A stretch of 64,000 bases of DNA from Loripinus fragilis. Its lineage: Eukaryota > Mollusca > Bivalvia > Lucinida > Lucinidae. The position numbers were made by a program, and so were the translations under genes. Every line of letters begins with the position of its first letter. The first letter of the stretch is position 1. The DNA lies in NCBI GenBank assembly GCA_964019695.1, contig OZ026517.1, positions 56,923,172 through 56,987,171 of the forward strand, in the 5' to 3' direction. Of this stretch, positions 33,942 through 47,048 are shown in pieces. The notes below the pieces were generated by a model that worked only from the letters and a program-made list of their open reading frames with translations, did no database searches and was not told the DNA's origin.

Positions 33942-34955
33942 TTCCACACAGGCCACGAATAGCCCGAATCGCCACAATTGATTTTTTTGGATTCGGGGGG
34001 ATTCGTGAGGTTTCATTATTTTTTATCTCCAATCGTGATGTCCTATGAGTCAATCTTGATTAAGATACGATGTCGTTACGAATATTCGGGGGAATCGGCT
34101 CAATTCGGCTGGAATCGCGCAAGAATTCATTACGATTATCTAAATAACATTAGAATATGCTGCACGAAAGTTAAGGAATCAGTTTAGAATATGCCGAATG
34201 CAGCACGAATTGGGCACGAATCAACAGAAATCCGCGACAATTCGCCAGGATTCGCGAGATTTTCTCTCACGATAGTTATAAAAAGGCCCATACATGCTTC
34301 GGGGCATAAGTTCCAAAATGAATGTTCCTCCTTAAGTAGCAGTAAAATTGATCCTGCAACTTGAGTGTTAAAAACGGCTTCTTATATAGCTAGAAGAAAA
34401 CAGCTACGTTAAAATCGAGATGCCCTGACCTTGGAAAAATATGGCATTTCGCCGTTGGCAAAATCACCAGCCAGGAGTTACTGACTGATCCTGATTGTTC
34501 TCCAGAATCTGCCAAATCTTTTTCAGCTTCTAGGACTGCTCACATGCGCGTGACGGGGTAAGCAATCTTAGAGAAAATTATTCTACTATCTCTTCCTTGG
34601 TTTTATTGCTTGGCTTAATCTCCCCATTCCCCACGAATGAGCTAAGAATAGCTACGAATGCCCATAAACGCCTCCGAATCGATTACGATTCAGTAACGAT
34701 GTCCAAGAATGCCTCAGGAATTTTGTATGAATCACGCACGATTTTTCGAATCGGGGAATTCATGGCCAAAGTTTTGAACAGTTTAAAACTTTTGAGCAGA
34801 ATTCCCAATAGACCTACGAATTGCAAGAACTCATTACGGACTGTTCGAATCAGTTAAGATCTTCACGAACTGAGTACAATTCAGCCACGAATCCAAATAT
34901 TTGTCAATTCGTGTCAATTCGTGGGATTCGGGGCCTGTGTGGGATAGGGGTATAA
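33942..34955. mobile_element. TIR element (CCCCTATTCCACAC ends), copy 2, uninterrupted
   Basis: Left end ACCCATATTCCACACAGGCC, right end GGCCTGTGTGGGATAGGGG. Collinear over its length with copy 1 once the 2.56-kb insert there is removed, including CACATGCGCGTGACGGGGTA and TTTTATTGCTTGGCTTAATC. Non-coding. Confidence 0.75.
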
Positions 34956-34959
34956 GGTA

Positions 34960-35723
34960 GACCAGTCCTATTGTGCCACATTAACAGTGACCCAATAGCT
35001 TTATAATAAGACAATTCTCTGTTTTGCAAATCAATAATATTCGTTTTGTGTGATGTTGATGTCCACCCAGCACCTATACTATAGCTATACATGTACTAAG
35101 CTCATGTGGAATAGGTCAAGAGAAAACCTGCTTTAGGCCTGTTTGAACAATAAAGACACAGATTAGCCTGCACAACTGCGCTCCCCGATCAGGGCCTTTG
35201 CTATTTGGTGCAAATACAATATAATCTCGTAAATTCGAAGTCCTCGGGACTAGAGGTCTTATTTCGAATTATCAGTAGTTCGAATTATAGGGAGATAGAC
35301 ATTAAAATGCATTACCTCCAAAATGATAATTATATGTGTCAGTTCCTTTTTCTATCAGACATAAGTTTTGGGCGCATAAAAGAAACGTCTCCTTGAGATA
35401 TTTCTTTTAGCCTACTCACCCAAAACGTGTCATTATAGGCAATTATTATATAATCCTTTCTCTGAATCCAGTGTGTTTTATTTCGAGTTAGCGATTATTT
35501 TGAAAATTCGAAGTTCAAACCCGTCTGATTTGAGTCTAGCAGCACCCAAAAGACTTGTTTCTCACGACGAGGTTCATGTAAATCCGGTCAGTATTCAAAC
35601 TTGCATTGCTCTTCAGCAGGCTTACACATTTTGAGCTTATTCGTAGCGAGGAGAGGCGTTGTATGTAGTGATTACATTTACATAATTTATTTTATGTTGC
35701 CAGGTCCTACTACCACTTTTATC
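34960..35723. other. No gene seen
   Basis: A short CAGATTAGCCTGC...CAGGGCCTTTGC piece at 35160-35210 resembles the arms of the TTTCCAACAATGTG MITEs. Nothing else supportable. Confidence 0.4.
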
Positions 35724-37321
35724 CACAGTATGTTAACTGAAATAAACATCCTGTACCCGTTCCTCCTAGCTCTCGACTTATAAACATGAATAACAACATT
35801 CGGTTGTAACAAGTAGTCGGAAAAATGCGTGTATTTAGGTACATGTTCACGTTTCGATTTATATTCTTAGCGATACAGACAATACCCATTCGAACAAGGT
35901 AAGAAAAGCCATTTTATCTTTTTTATTCCGTTTTATTCCATGATTTTAACGGTTTCCTCCTTTGCATTTTGTTTTGTTAAAAACGACTTGCTCACGATCA
36001 CACACTGGTCAATGTAAACGCACCGGTGGTTGCTACAACGAGCTGGTGGTTGCATTTTTCAGCACCTGTGGTGGCGTAAAAGTTAAAAAACTATACCTGT
36101 TTACTTTATTATTTATTTATAAACTTGCATTTATTTTACTTTTGATGACTTAATGCGCACAAACCGTCAGAAACATTGCAGTTTATGGCTCTGCCATGCA
36201 ATTGGCGTTTTAATTCATGGTTTGACCGACAAATCCGACACAGTTGTGGAGTTTGACAGTGACAGGTGCTTTTTCTATTGTGACTGCCTAACTTCAGGAA
36301 ATTCTGCATGTCTAAGCACAGCTGCAGCTATGTTATCATAGTCCCATGAAATAAAATACATAAAAGATTACTACTTTCTATTTTTTCTATGCAGAGAAGG
36401 CTCTGGCGAGTCTGTACATTTGCATAGGCTTACCTGAGTCTTCGTCCTGGTACTGAAATATCATGCGCTGGCTCAAATAACGATTTATGTACCGTTTATA
36501 AGAACAGCGAATGCTGTGGTGAGGCTGCACCAGCAACCACAGGAATTCTGTGCAACCATCAGTGCGTTGTATCAATGCGTCAAAAATGCTCCCAGTGCGT
36601 TGTAATAAAAATTCCTGAATAAAACATTTGCAAGTTTACCAAGAATATAAAAACAAAGTAGTAATCGTTTTTTGGATGTTATTTCATGGGAATATGACAA
36701 CAGCTGCGCTTAGACGTGCAGATTTCACTCAATTTAGGCAGTTACACTAGAAAAAAGCACCTGTCACGGCAAAACTCCAGAACTTTGTTGGATTTGCAGT
36801 CCAAACTATGAATTAAATCACCAATTGCTTGGCAGAGCCATAAACTACAATGTTACCGGTGGTCTGTGCGCAAGGTGTCATCACATATAAAATAAATGCA
36901 AGTTTATAAATAAATAATAAAGTCAACAGGTATAGATTTTTTTACCTTTTACGCCACCACTGGTGCTGTAAAATGCAACCACCAGCTCGTTGTAGCAACC
37001 ACCGGTGCGTTTACATTGACCAGTGTGGATCAGAGCTGTTCTGTGCTGTGCTGAAAACGAGCTTAAATGCCAGTTTGCATGGTTTTAGTGGAATTGGCAA
37101 TCACATGTGTACATGATTACATGGTTGTTACTGTTAAAGCTACTAAGATCTATAGAAAAAATGAATTTTGATTGGGTGGGCCCTCGCAATTACAACTGTA
37201 CCAACAACTCTCAAATCACGATTTCCGATAACTGGTTACGCATGAGTGCTGTAATTCATATTTATAAGGCGAGAGCTAGGAGGAACAGGTATAGGATGTT
37301 TATTTCAGTTTACATACTGTG
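35724..37321. repeat. Imperfect 1.6-kb palindrome
   Basis: Inner arms of about 380 bp (about 35990-36380 and 36650-37030) are reverse complements at roughly 80-85% by eye. Markers are CGCACCGGTGGTTGCTACAA on the left and its complement on the right. Outer arms of about 75 bp (35724-35800 and 37245-37321) pair too, with CCTCCTAGCTCTCG on the left. All pairs share a centre near 36,515. The spacer (36390-36640) is unrelated single-copy sequence. No coding region is recognised. Confidence 0.85.
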
Positions 37322-38464
37322 TTATCTATACGCGAGTGGCATAAAGCAGTACATATCAAACAACTTATTTTGTGTGCCGTACTTTTGATACATACATATA
37401 CAATGTGTAAGGAAAAGTTTTACGTGTATCTTATAATAATATTGGCAGTTTGTACATTGACAAAACAACAGTCGGGGAAGTATGGACATGGACGACAAGG
37501 AGAACGATGATCAGGAACAGGCTGATAGGCAACTTCCTACCATTATTTACAAATGATCTGAGAAAAGGGTCCTTAAGGCACTCCAGCAATTATTACATAA
37601 TAGACATTTGAAATACGCCTAAAATGAGAAATTTTCACATACTTTTTAAGTACCACAAAAATGTTCCTATAGCTTGATGTCATCAAAGTAGCAAATGTTT
37701 CTAAAGATATTTAATGTTATGTATGCTGCCAGTTGCCATGGCAACAATTAGGTCATAACACCTACAACGGCTCATAATGAAGGGTGGGTAACTTTAAATG
37801 CCTATATTGCGATTTAGAAAGTATAAATTCATCCAATTTCATTTGCATTTACATTATAACATATTTAACGCATGTGAATATATTGTATTTGTCAGATGTT
37901 TATACTGAGTCAACAATAATCAACAAGCGACTGGAGACCAACACTCTGACGTCATATATGGTTTAATTTTATTCTTGACGTCACGTTCTAAACCGGATTA
38001 CATATGTTACTTCAAACCGCCATATATTCATCAATATTAAAGATACATGTAATTGCTTCAAATTTTCAGGGAATGCTTTTAAGAGATAGTTCTATGCAGA
38101 GATAACATTAGCTAGGTTTTTTTTATCAACATAACCATAAGGTACCTTTTGTCATTTCCTGGCCCAAATGTATTAGCTATTGTTATATACCCTATAAGTG
38201 TTTACTATAGAAACTTGAAGTGTTTCAATCGCTGACAGTTGTACATTTTATCAAAATTAAACGTGTCGCAATGCGGCTGATCGTTGACCAATTACTGGCC
38301 ATGGGCTTCATTCCCTTTAATACATGATAGTAGAGGGCTTCATTGCCATTTAAGCCCGCTCAAGGACATCGTCTGCAAGTTAAGATATCGTCGCCAATGT
38401 TTTATGGAGAAATGACAAACGTATTTCAATTACATGTACCATAAAATACGCTCCTATATATAAC
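37322..38464. other. No gene seen
   Basis: AT-rich, with no ORF or repeat I can support. Confidence 0.45.
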
Positions 38465-38652
38465 CGGATAGGCAGCACTCGAAAACACTCTTAACAATCG
38501 ATGAATGCGGATCACAAATCGCTAGAAACAGTGTTTTCAATTGTCATTTGTAGCCAGCTGGGCGATAAACAGCAATCGAAAACTCTGTTTCTAACGATTT
38601 TATCTACGTTCGTCGATAGTATTAACGTTTTCAATTGTCGCCTATCCGACGT
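38465..38652. mobile_element. Short palindromic element
   Basis: CGGATAGGC at the left and GCCTATCCG at the right, with long internal pairing (AGAAACAGTGTTTTC, GAAAACTCTGTTTCT). About 188 bp, non-coding MITE. Confidence 0.65.
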
Positions 38653-38862
38653 GTTTTTGATAAACTGAAGACGTAGCCTAAACAATCAGAAACAAGGGCT
38701 ATGAGTCATTTCATGATTCTGTTGAAAAAAGAATTTTGTTTCGTTGTATGCTTTATGATGCTACGGTGGACATTTCTGCATACAATTGAAGAAAATTATT
38801 TGGAACTGCTTGTGCTTGAAAGGAAGGTATATAACAATTACGATATAGCATTCTTTTCTGTT

Positions 38863-38965
38863 TATTAACGTTTTCCAATCCGGAGTGTGATAATGTGTTG
38901 CAGCCTGAACCGCTTCACGATTCGAGCTGCAACACATTATCACACTTGGATTGGCAAACGTTAAT
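38863..38965. repeat. Hairpin 1 of a three-hairpin series
   Basis: The arms ATTAACGTTTTCCAATCC and GGATTGGCAAACGTTAAT are followed inward by GTGTGATAATGTGTTGCAG and its complement. The loop is about 20 bp. Confidence 0.8.
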
Positions 38966-39341
38966 GGACGGAAATAATCTTTTATCCTCTTATTATTGCA
39001 TAGATTTCTATTCGTATAGCTGTTTACACCCATTGTCAAATGAACGAAAATCCATGTTCAAATCAGGAGATTCACGTGCTGTTTGAACATGGGTCTGAAC
39101 TTGAAAATACTGAATATGAGCCCTGCATTATTTGCATGACGTTATATACAGAACGCATTGCGGACCAGACTGATCATTTCGCCAATGTTTTTGTTCGCGA
39201 AAACGTTGCGTACGGTTATGACGTTATGACATTCGAAAGTACACAGTCGACGCCATTTTGTTTAGAGAAATTCAGTGTAAGAAAATGGACAACTTAATGT
39301 TTTAGCAGTGTTTTCAGTGCGAATTGAGCTGGAATATGGTA

Positions 39342-39515
39342 AAATATGCAAGAATAACGATCACACATGTTTGTTTCATTGCATTAACACTTGCCGGGTC
39401 CCTCCTGTGATGTTGAACACTCGGCCTATCGGCCTCGTGTTCAAACAGCATCCTCAGGACCCGGCAAATGTTAATGCATGAAAAAACATGCGTGATCCCT
39501 TTATTATTGCATAAA
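39342..39515. repeat. Hairpin 2 of the series
   Basis: The arms extend outward from the CCGGGTCC/GGACCCGG core through GCATTAAC/GTTAATGC to GATCACACATG/CATGCGTGATC. The inner TTGAACACTCGGCCTATCGG sits at the tip. Total about 174 bp. Confidence 0.8.
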
Positions 39516-39954
39516 ATCCGTGCCACAGGTTTTTAGAAGTCGTGTTCCAACCAGCACAAACTCATGTATTAATTCAAAAAGGCAAATCACGTGCCGTTAA
39601 TACACTGATTTTGTACCTTAGATACACTCGAGCTCACTACATGCCACTACATTTGTATGACTGCTGTTTCATTTATCTCTCATATGGCTTGGCCCTGGAA
39701 CATGAATGGCTGTGAAACGCTGACAAAATATAGTGGCATACTTTTCGAATTTAGGTGAATACAGGCCTCGAAATATCTGAAAATAGGCACTTGCCCTGCA
39801 TCGCAATAATTATTGGCATATATGGGGATAAAATTTAATTTTCAATAGAAATATCCAAATTTTCACTTGCCCTGCAGCCTCAGGAACTCGTAAATACGAG
39901 CGGACGAGTACAATTTTCGAGCCCTGTAATATATCGTTGACTTTTTGCAATGAA

Positions 39955-40080
39955 AATGATCAAAATTGTTTTTCACTGCATTAACTTTCACCAGGGGATA
40001 TGTTGAAAACCTCAGACTTCGCCCTCGGTTTTTAACATCTTCCTCAACGTTAATGTTTGATCCTTATTATGTATTTATCA
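39955..40080. repeat. Hairpin 3 of the series
   Basis: GCATTAACTTTCACC and the right-hand AACGTTAATGTTTGATCC form weaker arms around a GTTGAAAACCTC...GGTTTTTAAC core; more diverged than the other two. Confidence 0.55.
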
Positions 40081-40099
40081 AGCCTGTAAATGTTCAATA

Positions 40100-40425
40100 T
40101 AAAACAATCCAAAAGGTCAGTTTCGACACTGATCGCTCACCAGAGCCCAGACCCTAAGTATCTGTGTCCTTATCTATTGAGGGTGAAGTTTACACGTACA
40201 ATGATCAGACTAAGCGGAATACCAGGCAGAGTCTTCGCTTGAAAACTTCTATTTTTCTTTTTTTTTTAGAAGACATGGCTCAAATATTATCCACCACTCA
40301 GGAAAAGGGCCACCCAGACAGTCCTTACTGTCAAACTTCGAGAGAGACTACTTGAGTGAAAAACAAAGGTTCTGGTGAGCCTGAGCGGATGCGCTGATTT
40401 GCCTGAACCTTTTGTTTTCCGCTTA
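40100..40425. mobile_element. MITE with about 45-bp inverted ends
   Basis: AAAAGGTCAGTTTCGACACT...CTCACCAGAGCC at the left and GGTTCTGGTGAGC...CCTGAACCTTTTG at the right are inverted partners. No ORF. Confidence 0.6.
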
Positions 40426-40898
40426 TGCAATCATAGCTGTTTTCATGCGTCAAGGCACACTATTCTATTGGAATTCTTATGATTTTTTCTTCCAGTCAAG
40501 ACTTGTTGGGCCACATCAAGTGAAGAAATTTAATTCTGCAATAAGTTGTGTTGTTTATAACAAAGAACCTCTAATTTGATTTCATATGATCAAATAAGAC
40601 ACCATTTCCAAGTTTCAAGGAATGATCCAGTAAGGCGTATGCATCCATGTGTACCAGCTCTGTTATTCATATCAGTCAGAAACAAATGAATTCACCATGC
40701 TTTTTACAATAAAATCCCAGATGTACCCGTGCAAGTGCATACAGATAAATATGTAACTCTCATACCCAAATATACAGTCCCCTTACCAAACATTTGATAC
40801 GTTTGAGAAATCCCCCTGCATTTATTGTAAACATCCTTACTACGAACTTCAGGTCAATCTTACGATAACTTTAAATGTCCATTCAGAGACCAAGGTCA
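40426..40898. other. No gene seen
   Basis: Nothing supportable. Confidence 0.4.
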
Positions 40899-41345
40899 TA
40901 CTTGATTCACCTGTTCGGAGTACGCTTTTTTACTCTGGACAGGCAGAATTCCAATCAAGTATCAGAGAACAGCTGTGCAGAAGCTGTTCCGAGTACACCA
41001 CCGTCGGAGGTGGTGTGGTCGGAGTAGAGAGGTCACGTGATCAAACAAAATGGCTGAAAGGTTGAGTGGAAGAGAAACTTCCTCAAAAATTAGCTTTAAA
41101 ACAAGAAACTCTACACAGGAATACTGCCAGTAAGACTATTTCCTGTTTTGAGTCGCTATCGGACCCGGAACTGCTTCTTTCGTCGTTCATGAAGTAGAAT
41201 GGCCATTTTTGTTTATTGCTCTGCATATTTTCTGGCGTACTTGATTCATAGAGTAACTACGGAGTATGCCTAAATGTTCTGTCTTACTTGATTCACACCA
41301 TCTCCTGGGAGTACTCTGAACACACAGTACAGTATGAATCAAGTA
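40899..41345. mobile_element. MITE with TACTTGATTCA ends
   Basis: The left TACTTGATTCACCTGTTCGG + AGTAC and the right GTACTCTGAACAC...GAATCAAGTA are inverted partners. The interior has further CGGAGTAC/GTACTCCG words. About 447 bp, non-coding. Confidence 0.65.
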
Positions 41346-42009
41346 CAACCCAAGGTACTTGTAATGTGTTTTGGGTAGATACAGTATATACACAAAATAA
41401 CCTATCAACAGAATTTAGAAAAGGATGATTTTCATAATCTAAAGAAATATATTTTCAAAAAGCTGCTCGCATTTTAAACGGTTAAAATAAAACTAGCACA
41501 TGTTACTAAGTAATAAAGGAGGATTTGTACTAGAGAACTTTATTTATGTCATTGCTTCCTTATTTGGAAAGACTTGCAATTTAATGGGTTTGGGTCCTAA
41601 TTTTTGGGCTACATAATATCATCCCTCCCATTCAACCAACATAGCACTTTCATATATTGCGTATAATGTGGCCATGCATGTACAGACAAAAGCAAAAACC
41701 CGGATTGTTTAAGCCAAATATTTAACACCTTAGAGCATTTGATATGGAAAACCTATTCCAAAAACATAAAGTACTCAAGTCAGGAAAGTGAAATTGTGCA
41801 TAACAGGACAGTTGGCACACTTTCAGTTTTACTGTAAGCCATAGGCATTTAGTATATAGATGAGTGCATAAGCCTGATAAAGTTATCAGAGACAGAGCTT
41901 GATAAAATTGTATGCATAAGAACTACTTAAATGGTTTATTTTTATTCTATTTTTGACGATATCTTGCTTGCATAAACATATTTAATCTTGTCACGACAAA
42001 CATTTTGCA
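41346..42009 (+). repeat. Repeat B, copy 2, and unassigned sequence
   Basis: GTAGATACAGTATAT...AAAATAACCTATCAA + ATTTTCATAATCTAAAGAAA parallels 27410-27500. No coding region. Confidence 0.45.
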
Positions 42010-43740
42010 TATAAATAACTACTATATTAACTAAAGATCTACTATTTACCTTGATGTTCTTCAAATGCCTTCTATCTGCATGGCTTTAGACATGAAACGA
42101 GCCCGTCTGTTTCACATGGATCTTAAATCACAACTGAACGTAATCAGATGTAAATTTTGGTGCTAAAATATGAATTTTAATCAATAAGTATTTGTTTTCT
42201 TAACACCGTCACTTGACAAAAAGGAAGGGGGAGGTCTCGACAGACCTTCTTCTGTGAACGCACGCACACACACACACACACACACACAGAGGCAGGATAT
42301 GAAGACTCAGACCAACAGTTCGAATTCTAGCACCACTAGACCAGTATACATAACAACAAATTTGACAAGTCCCTTTTTCTAAGTGGCTAACCCGTATAGA
42401 ATTACGCTGTGTTCGCATGTCTTGTTATATTTTCAAAGAGACAAGGTTACATGTAGTCATGCCCACAGCTCGTGTTCTTTATTCACAACTATTGTATACA
42501 CAGATAAGACCAAGACAGAGCAGACTGACAATTTTGTTTCTATTAAAACAATTTTTTGTTGGTTAGAATTGATTCATTCTGATGATCACTCGGGAAATTC
42601 CGTTTTAAAAGTTCACCGTAGACCAGTTAACCCATGCGCGGATCCAGAGGGGAAACAGGGGGTCTGCCCCCCCCCCCCCCCACTGAAAAATCACAAAGCT
42701 CTAGGTTTTTTTGCAATACTGGCCCGTATCACCTGAAAAAATCACAAAGCCAACAAGCCAGCATTCAATGTTAGGCCATCATCGGTCCGCAAGCTAATCG
42801 CCATTTAAATGGCGTTTCGCTGGCGGGTCGATAATGACCCACTTTTAGTTAAGGTCATTTCTCTCCCACCGTATGGTGTTATCTATTGTCGTTATTATTC
42901 TAAATTCAAGTTGTCAGCTCATTTTTGACTGTTAGCTCATTTTAAAGATTTTTTTTAAAAACTCTTTCTGATTGTCTTCTTGATAATCACATTTAAGGTT
43001 GTGCACTACTGATTGGCATGTGTTCAAAATTACAATCAGTTTATATCTTTAAATTAGCTTTAAAGTAAGTACGGGTGCAAAGATCAGGAATCGATACATT
43101 AGAAAAGCTGTATTAAAGTGATATTTGTTTGTTTTATTTGATTCTTTACGTCCAAACAACGATCTTTCAGGTAAACGGGAACTGGTCTTCCTGGGTTTAA
43201 CCAGTACTAAGCTAGGATAAATGTGTCTTGCTCAAGGACCACAACGAAGTGACGCTGGTGAGGCTCGAACCCGCAGCCCTTCGGTATCGAGTCAACCACT
43301 CTACCACATAGCCACTGTACACCCAAAGTAATATTTAAGGACCAAAAACATCTCCTCGCAGACATTTTTTTATTTAAATCTTTTAAAAGTGAACATATAG
43401 AGGGGCAATTGTACAAGAAAAAAAAACATTTTAATGCAGAGGATACACTACTTGCTATTGACTAATAAATGAAAAAATAAATAGCGAAATATATTGGGAT
43501 ATAACTACGAGGGGGGTTCAATATGTAATGAAAACAGGCCAATAAACCCGAAAGTTTATATTTGCACGCATTATAATTACTTTCATAAAAAGGTCTGCTT
43601 CTTGGCTATGTATAGGTGAAATTGCTGTTTTCTAGCTCCCTTCCTAATTTACACAAGCCACTTTCAAATTAGGTTACTGAAATAAACTGCATTATGAAAT
43701 TAAACAGTGCTTTCAAAGTGAGCTAAAATATTTTCAGCCT
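42010..43740 (+). repeat. CA-microsatellite-bearing repeat family, copy 5 (long form)
   Basis: It has the family landmarks with a short CA tract (42265-42290), then the GCCATTTAAATGGCG palindrome (42801-42815). It is collinear to 43740 with copy 4. A C run of 15 lies near 42667-42681. A tRNA-derived SINE (43136-43322) is inserted here and absent at the matching place of copy 4. Confidence 0.7.
43136..43322 (-). repeat. tRNA-derived SINE, second copy
   Basis: Same head and body as 28397-28580; B-box complement GGCTCGAACC (43262-43271) and A box at 43297-43316. It sits inside copy 5 of the CA family. Confidence 0.75.
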
Positions 43741-44880
43741 CTTTCTTCGTGTGGTGAATATCTATATAGGACAATGGCGGATTGGCGGCAGTCAAATAAG
43801 GTATGATAATACTTTATGTTTGTTTAACAGGTATTCACCGATTGTAAAATGCGACATATGCCTTAAAGTATGCAATACCCTTTTGCCCTTGCAGTGGCAG
43901 TATGTTTAAGTCCTAAAATGAAAGTATATGACGTATATTTTGACGTAAGGGTGCTTTGTGTTAAATGGCCTTTAAAAGGATAACTCAGACTTTTTTCATA
44001 TGCATTTATTATAGAGCTAACAGTATACTGGGAACCGTATGACCATTAATTTTGTTAAAACTGCCTCAATGCGCCCATTATTTAATTGCACTCACAAGCC
44101 ACAGGGAATCGACATTAATCACTTGAATACTCCAAGAAGTATTCCTCAGGCATCACTACAGAAGTGGCAGTTACCAGGTCAAATAGGTTAATTACAGTCA
44201 GTATATAGCGTTTGTCTGATCTATTTCTAAACTGTTTGGAAGGTTTTTCAAAGAGCATCAAACAGTTTGGATCCAGATCAGGCCCGGTAAAATGTCAGAC
44301 CATTCTCTTGATCAAAAATTTTTGTAAAGCTTATCAGCAGACGACACAAACAGGTTTAAAGTTAAATGGTATGAGCATCCAGCATCGCATCTGCATTTGA
44401 ATATAGTTTGATCAATGTTTTCACAGAACAGAACAGAACAATAATGGGTAGGTAAGTATCCAAGCTTTGAGGACTGACTAGAATTGGCAGATGCATGAAC
44501 AAACAGCCGAGACTCTGATCAGCCTGAATATTGACATTGTTTGGTCAGAGTCTTTGCTGTCTGCATTGACCAAAGCGCAGGCTGATCTGAGTCTGTTTGG
44601 CTTGCAAGTCATTTTGTTGGTTTGAGTTTTCCAGAATTTCCTCAGATTTATGGAAATTATAATAGGAATGATAAAAATTATGACATTAAATAATGCTCTT
44701 TGCGAACACAGGATTATTTTGAATGCTTTAATTGTCTGCCTATTTCTTTAAGAAATCACGTTTTCAAAAAAATTATCAGGAATGCAATCAGAGCACTAAA
44801 CAGTTTGGATCCGGATCAGGTTCCTTATTTTGTCAGACCTGGTCTGGGTCCAAAATGTTTGCAAAGCAGAAGATATCATA
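43741..44880. repeat. No gene; three short palindromic repeats
   Basis: 44230-44340 and 44770-44875 carry CAGTTTGGATCCAGATCAGG/CAGTTTGGATCCGGATCAGG with inverted partners. 44510-44605 carries CTGATCAGCCTG and CAGGCTGATCTGAG arms. The rest is featureless. Confidence 0.5.
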
Positions 44881-46384
44881 AACAGAGATAAATGTTACAA
44901 TTTCAATTAATGCTATAAACTATTACTTACTTAGGGGCTCTTAACCAGACTGCTTAATTATGCAGTGCAAAAATGTAACATGGGCCATGTCTATACCAAT
45001 TCTCATTCTTATCACTTGAAGCCATCATTACTCAATGAAATAATTGAATGGAACCATAGCTAATTATAGGCCCCTCTACTGGGAGGTGCTTCCATTTAGT
45101 CACAGCTGAGGTAAACAGATGCCTGATCTCAAGCTGTTAAATGTACCAGATGAAAAATATATCTGCAGACAGTTGTTGGTTTTCAGAACAATAAACAGGA
45201 CTTTAATCACCTTAGCTAATGAAGAATCAGAGCAGTGAAAACAAATAAGTAATAATTACTGAGGAATTTATTTTTGATCAAAATAAACTTTCAAAAGATC
45301 CGAATAATACCTTTAACGTCCCAATTTCTCTCATAATAAATGCGCAATCACAACTCATGTAATGCTGTGTAAGTTGTGAACCAAGATAATAAAGCCAAAT
45401 TGCACTCACTCAATCCTAAAAACAAAAGCATGCCCGATTTTCTTTACAACGCACCTAGCTTCTAATTGTTACTTTAAAATAGACGTTTTACATGTTATAC
45501 CGTTTGCATAATTTATGTACAAGATTTACATGTCTCAATTTGAAACGAGTAAACAGGATTAATGATAATGGAGAATAATAACAGCATGATGGTGCTAAAT
45601 CTGGTATACTAATATAATTGAAGGACCAAGCCTTTCAAACGCGGGTATATTTAGCGCAAGCATTTAAATTTTGATAAAAAAAACATGGGCTAATATTTCA
45701 TTGTTTATGCCCATAAATCAGGAATCAATACTACTTATTTCCATGCATAAGTCAGCAATAACTGTGTCTCAAATGCAACTACACCCCCTCCCCCCCACAC
45801 ACACTTCCAAACAACAGGGGTGGGGTAAAACAGTTCTTCTGTTGTCATTAGAGCAGAATGAAAGGGACATCAGATTAAACTTTGTTTAAACAGGTCAGCT
45901 TACATGCGAAAGATTTCTTAAAACATTTATATTATACTGAGAAGCAAACATTTTACATTCTGACAATGGAGTTATGGTATTGTTTATTTTCTGAAAACTA
46001 TGTTTGTTCTTGGTCATCCAGAATCAGAATTTACATCGTCAGTCTGTGCTTTAGAGTGTTAGAAAGATGTCCCAAAGAATTGTACAAAGATTTCAAACGC
46101 CGAAACAAACTGTCTGAAACATAGTTTGGTCATTACTTGACAGCCGAAAGGGCAATTTTCTCTCACAGGAAGAGGTGGGTGGTAACGACAGGATCAATTT
46201 GTTGTACTAAAATGAACACCATGAAATTATGCGAAAAAAAGTATCAGCATCTACAAGCATTATTCATCTGTTCATTGCATGCAGCTCTGATTGCAAGAGA
46301 CTCGAATTATTCTTGATTCCATAAACAGATAAAAAATTTGATTTATTTCTTATATTTAGATTTGATTATAAATATCTAAAATAT
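44881..46384. other. No gene seen
   Basis: AT-rich with a short C-rich patch at 45783-45800. No recognisable exon of the downstream esterase was found here. Confidence 0.4.
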
Positions 46385-46710
46385 AAATTTTTTTTAATTT
46401 AGGAATTAAAGCAGTTTTGTAATTAAAGTATATTCGTATTAACGGTTTTGTTGGAGTGTAAAACGGAAAAGCGAAGCAGCCAGTGTCAACACGGACAGCC
46501 AATGGAGCAAACAAAAGTCTTGTTTTGCAAGAGTGACTCAGTTGTGGCTCGCTGTCGATCACAACGCCAATGACACTTCTGGCAAATGAATTCAATGTTC
46601 GAAGCATATTGCACGGTCAAGTGAGCTTGGCAGCAGTCAATAAAATTCATGTCTTTCATGAGGCTATGAACGGTTGCAAAAATCTAAAGATTCATTAATG
46701 GCTTGCTTTA
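46385..46710 (+). pseudogene. Exon-like fragment, broken copy
   Basis: About 320 bp similar, in inverted orientation, to 48885-49205, sharing GCCAATGGAGCAAACA, ATGTTCGAAGC and AAGTGAGCTTGG. Read in the frame that is open in the partner copy it has at least two stop codons, so this copy cannot encode the same peptide. Function unknown. Confidence 0.5.
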
Positions 46711-46863
46711 AAAATGTTAATATATAAAAAGGTATAAACATTGGCACAGGTATCTATAATATTATTTATGTAATAACATTCATGAGAGATATATTGTAAC
46801 TATACAAATTACAGCTAAATTCAATTTGATGATTTTAGCTTTTTCTGTTTGATTGTCTGTTAG

Positions 46864-47000
46864 ACCTGATTCTGTATGTTCCAGTCAATACTTTTTCAGT
46901 CATGTCGGGCTATTTTTCTGTGATAAACCAGTACTAAGCAGGGTAAAGTGTCTTGCTCCAGGACACGATGCATTACCACCGAAGATGCTCAAATCATTGA
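46864..47000 (-). repeat. Truncated SINE body
   Basis: AAACCAGTACTAAGCAGGGT, TGTCTTGCTCCAGGAC and the preceding TTTTTCAGTCATGTCGGGCT match the body of the SINEs at 28.4 and 43.1 kb. The tRNA head is missing or decayed. Confidence 0.6.
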
Positions 47001-47048
47001 CCTATTGATATACTATTTTCCTGCTCTATTCTCCACCTCAGCGAGATC

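Noticed and set aside
37107..37510. Overlapping 93- and 63-codon frames
   Set aside because: AT-rich chance frames partly inside the palindrome's right arm; no domain or splice context.
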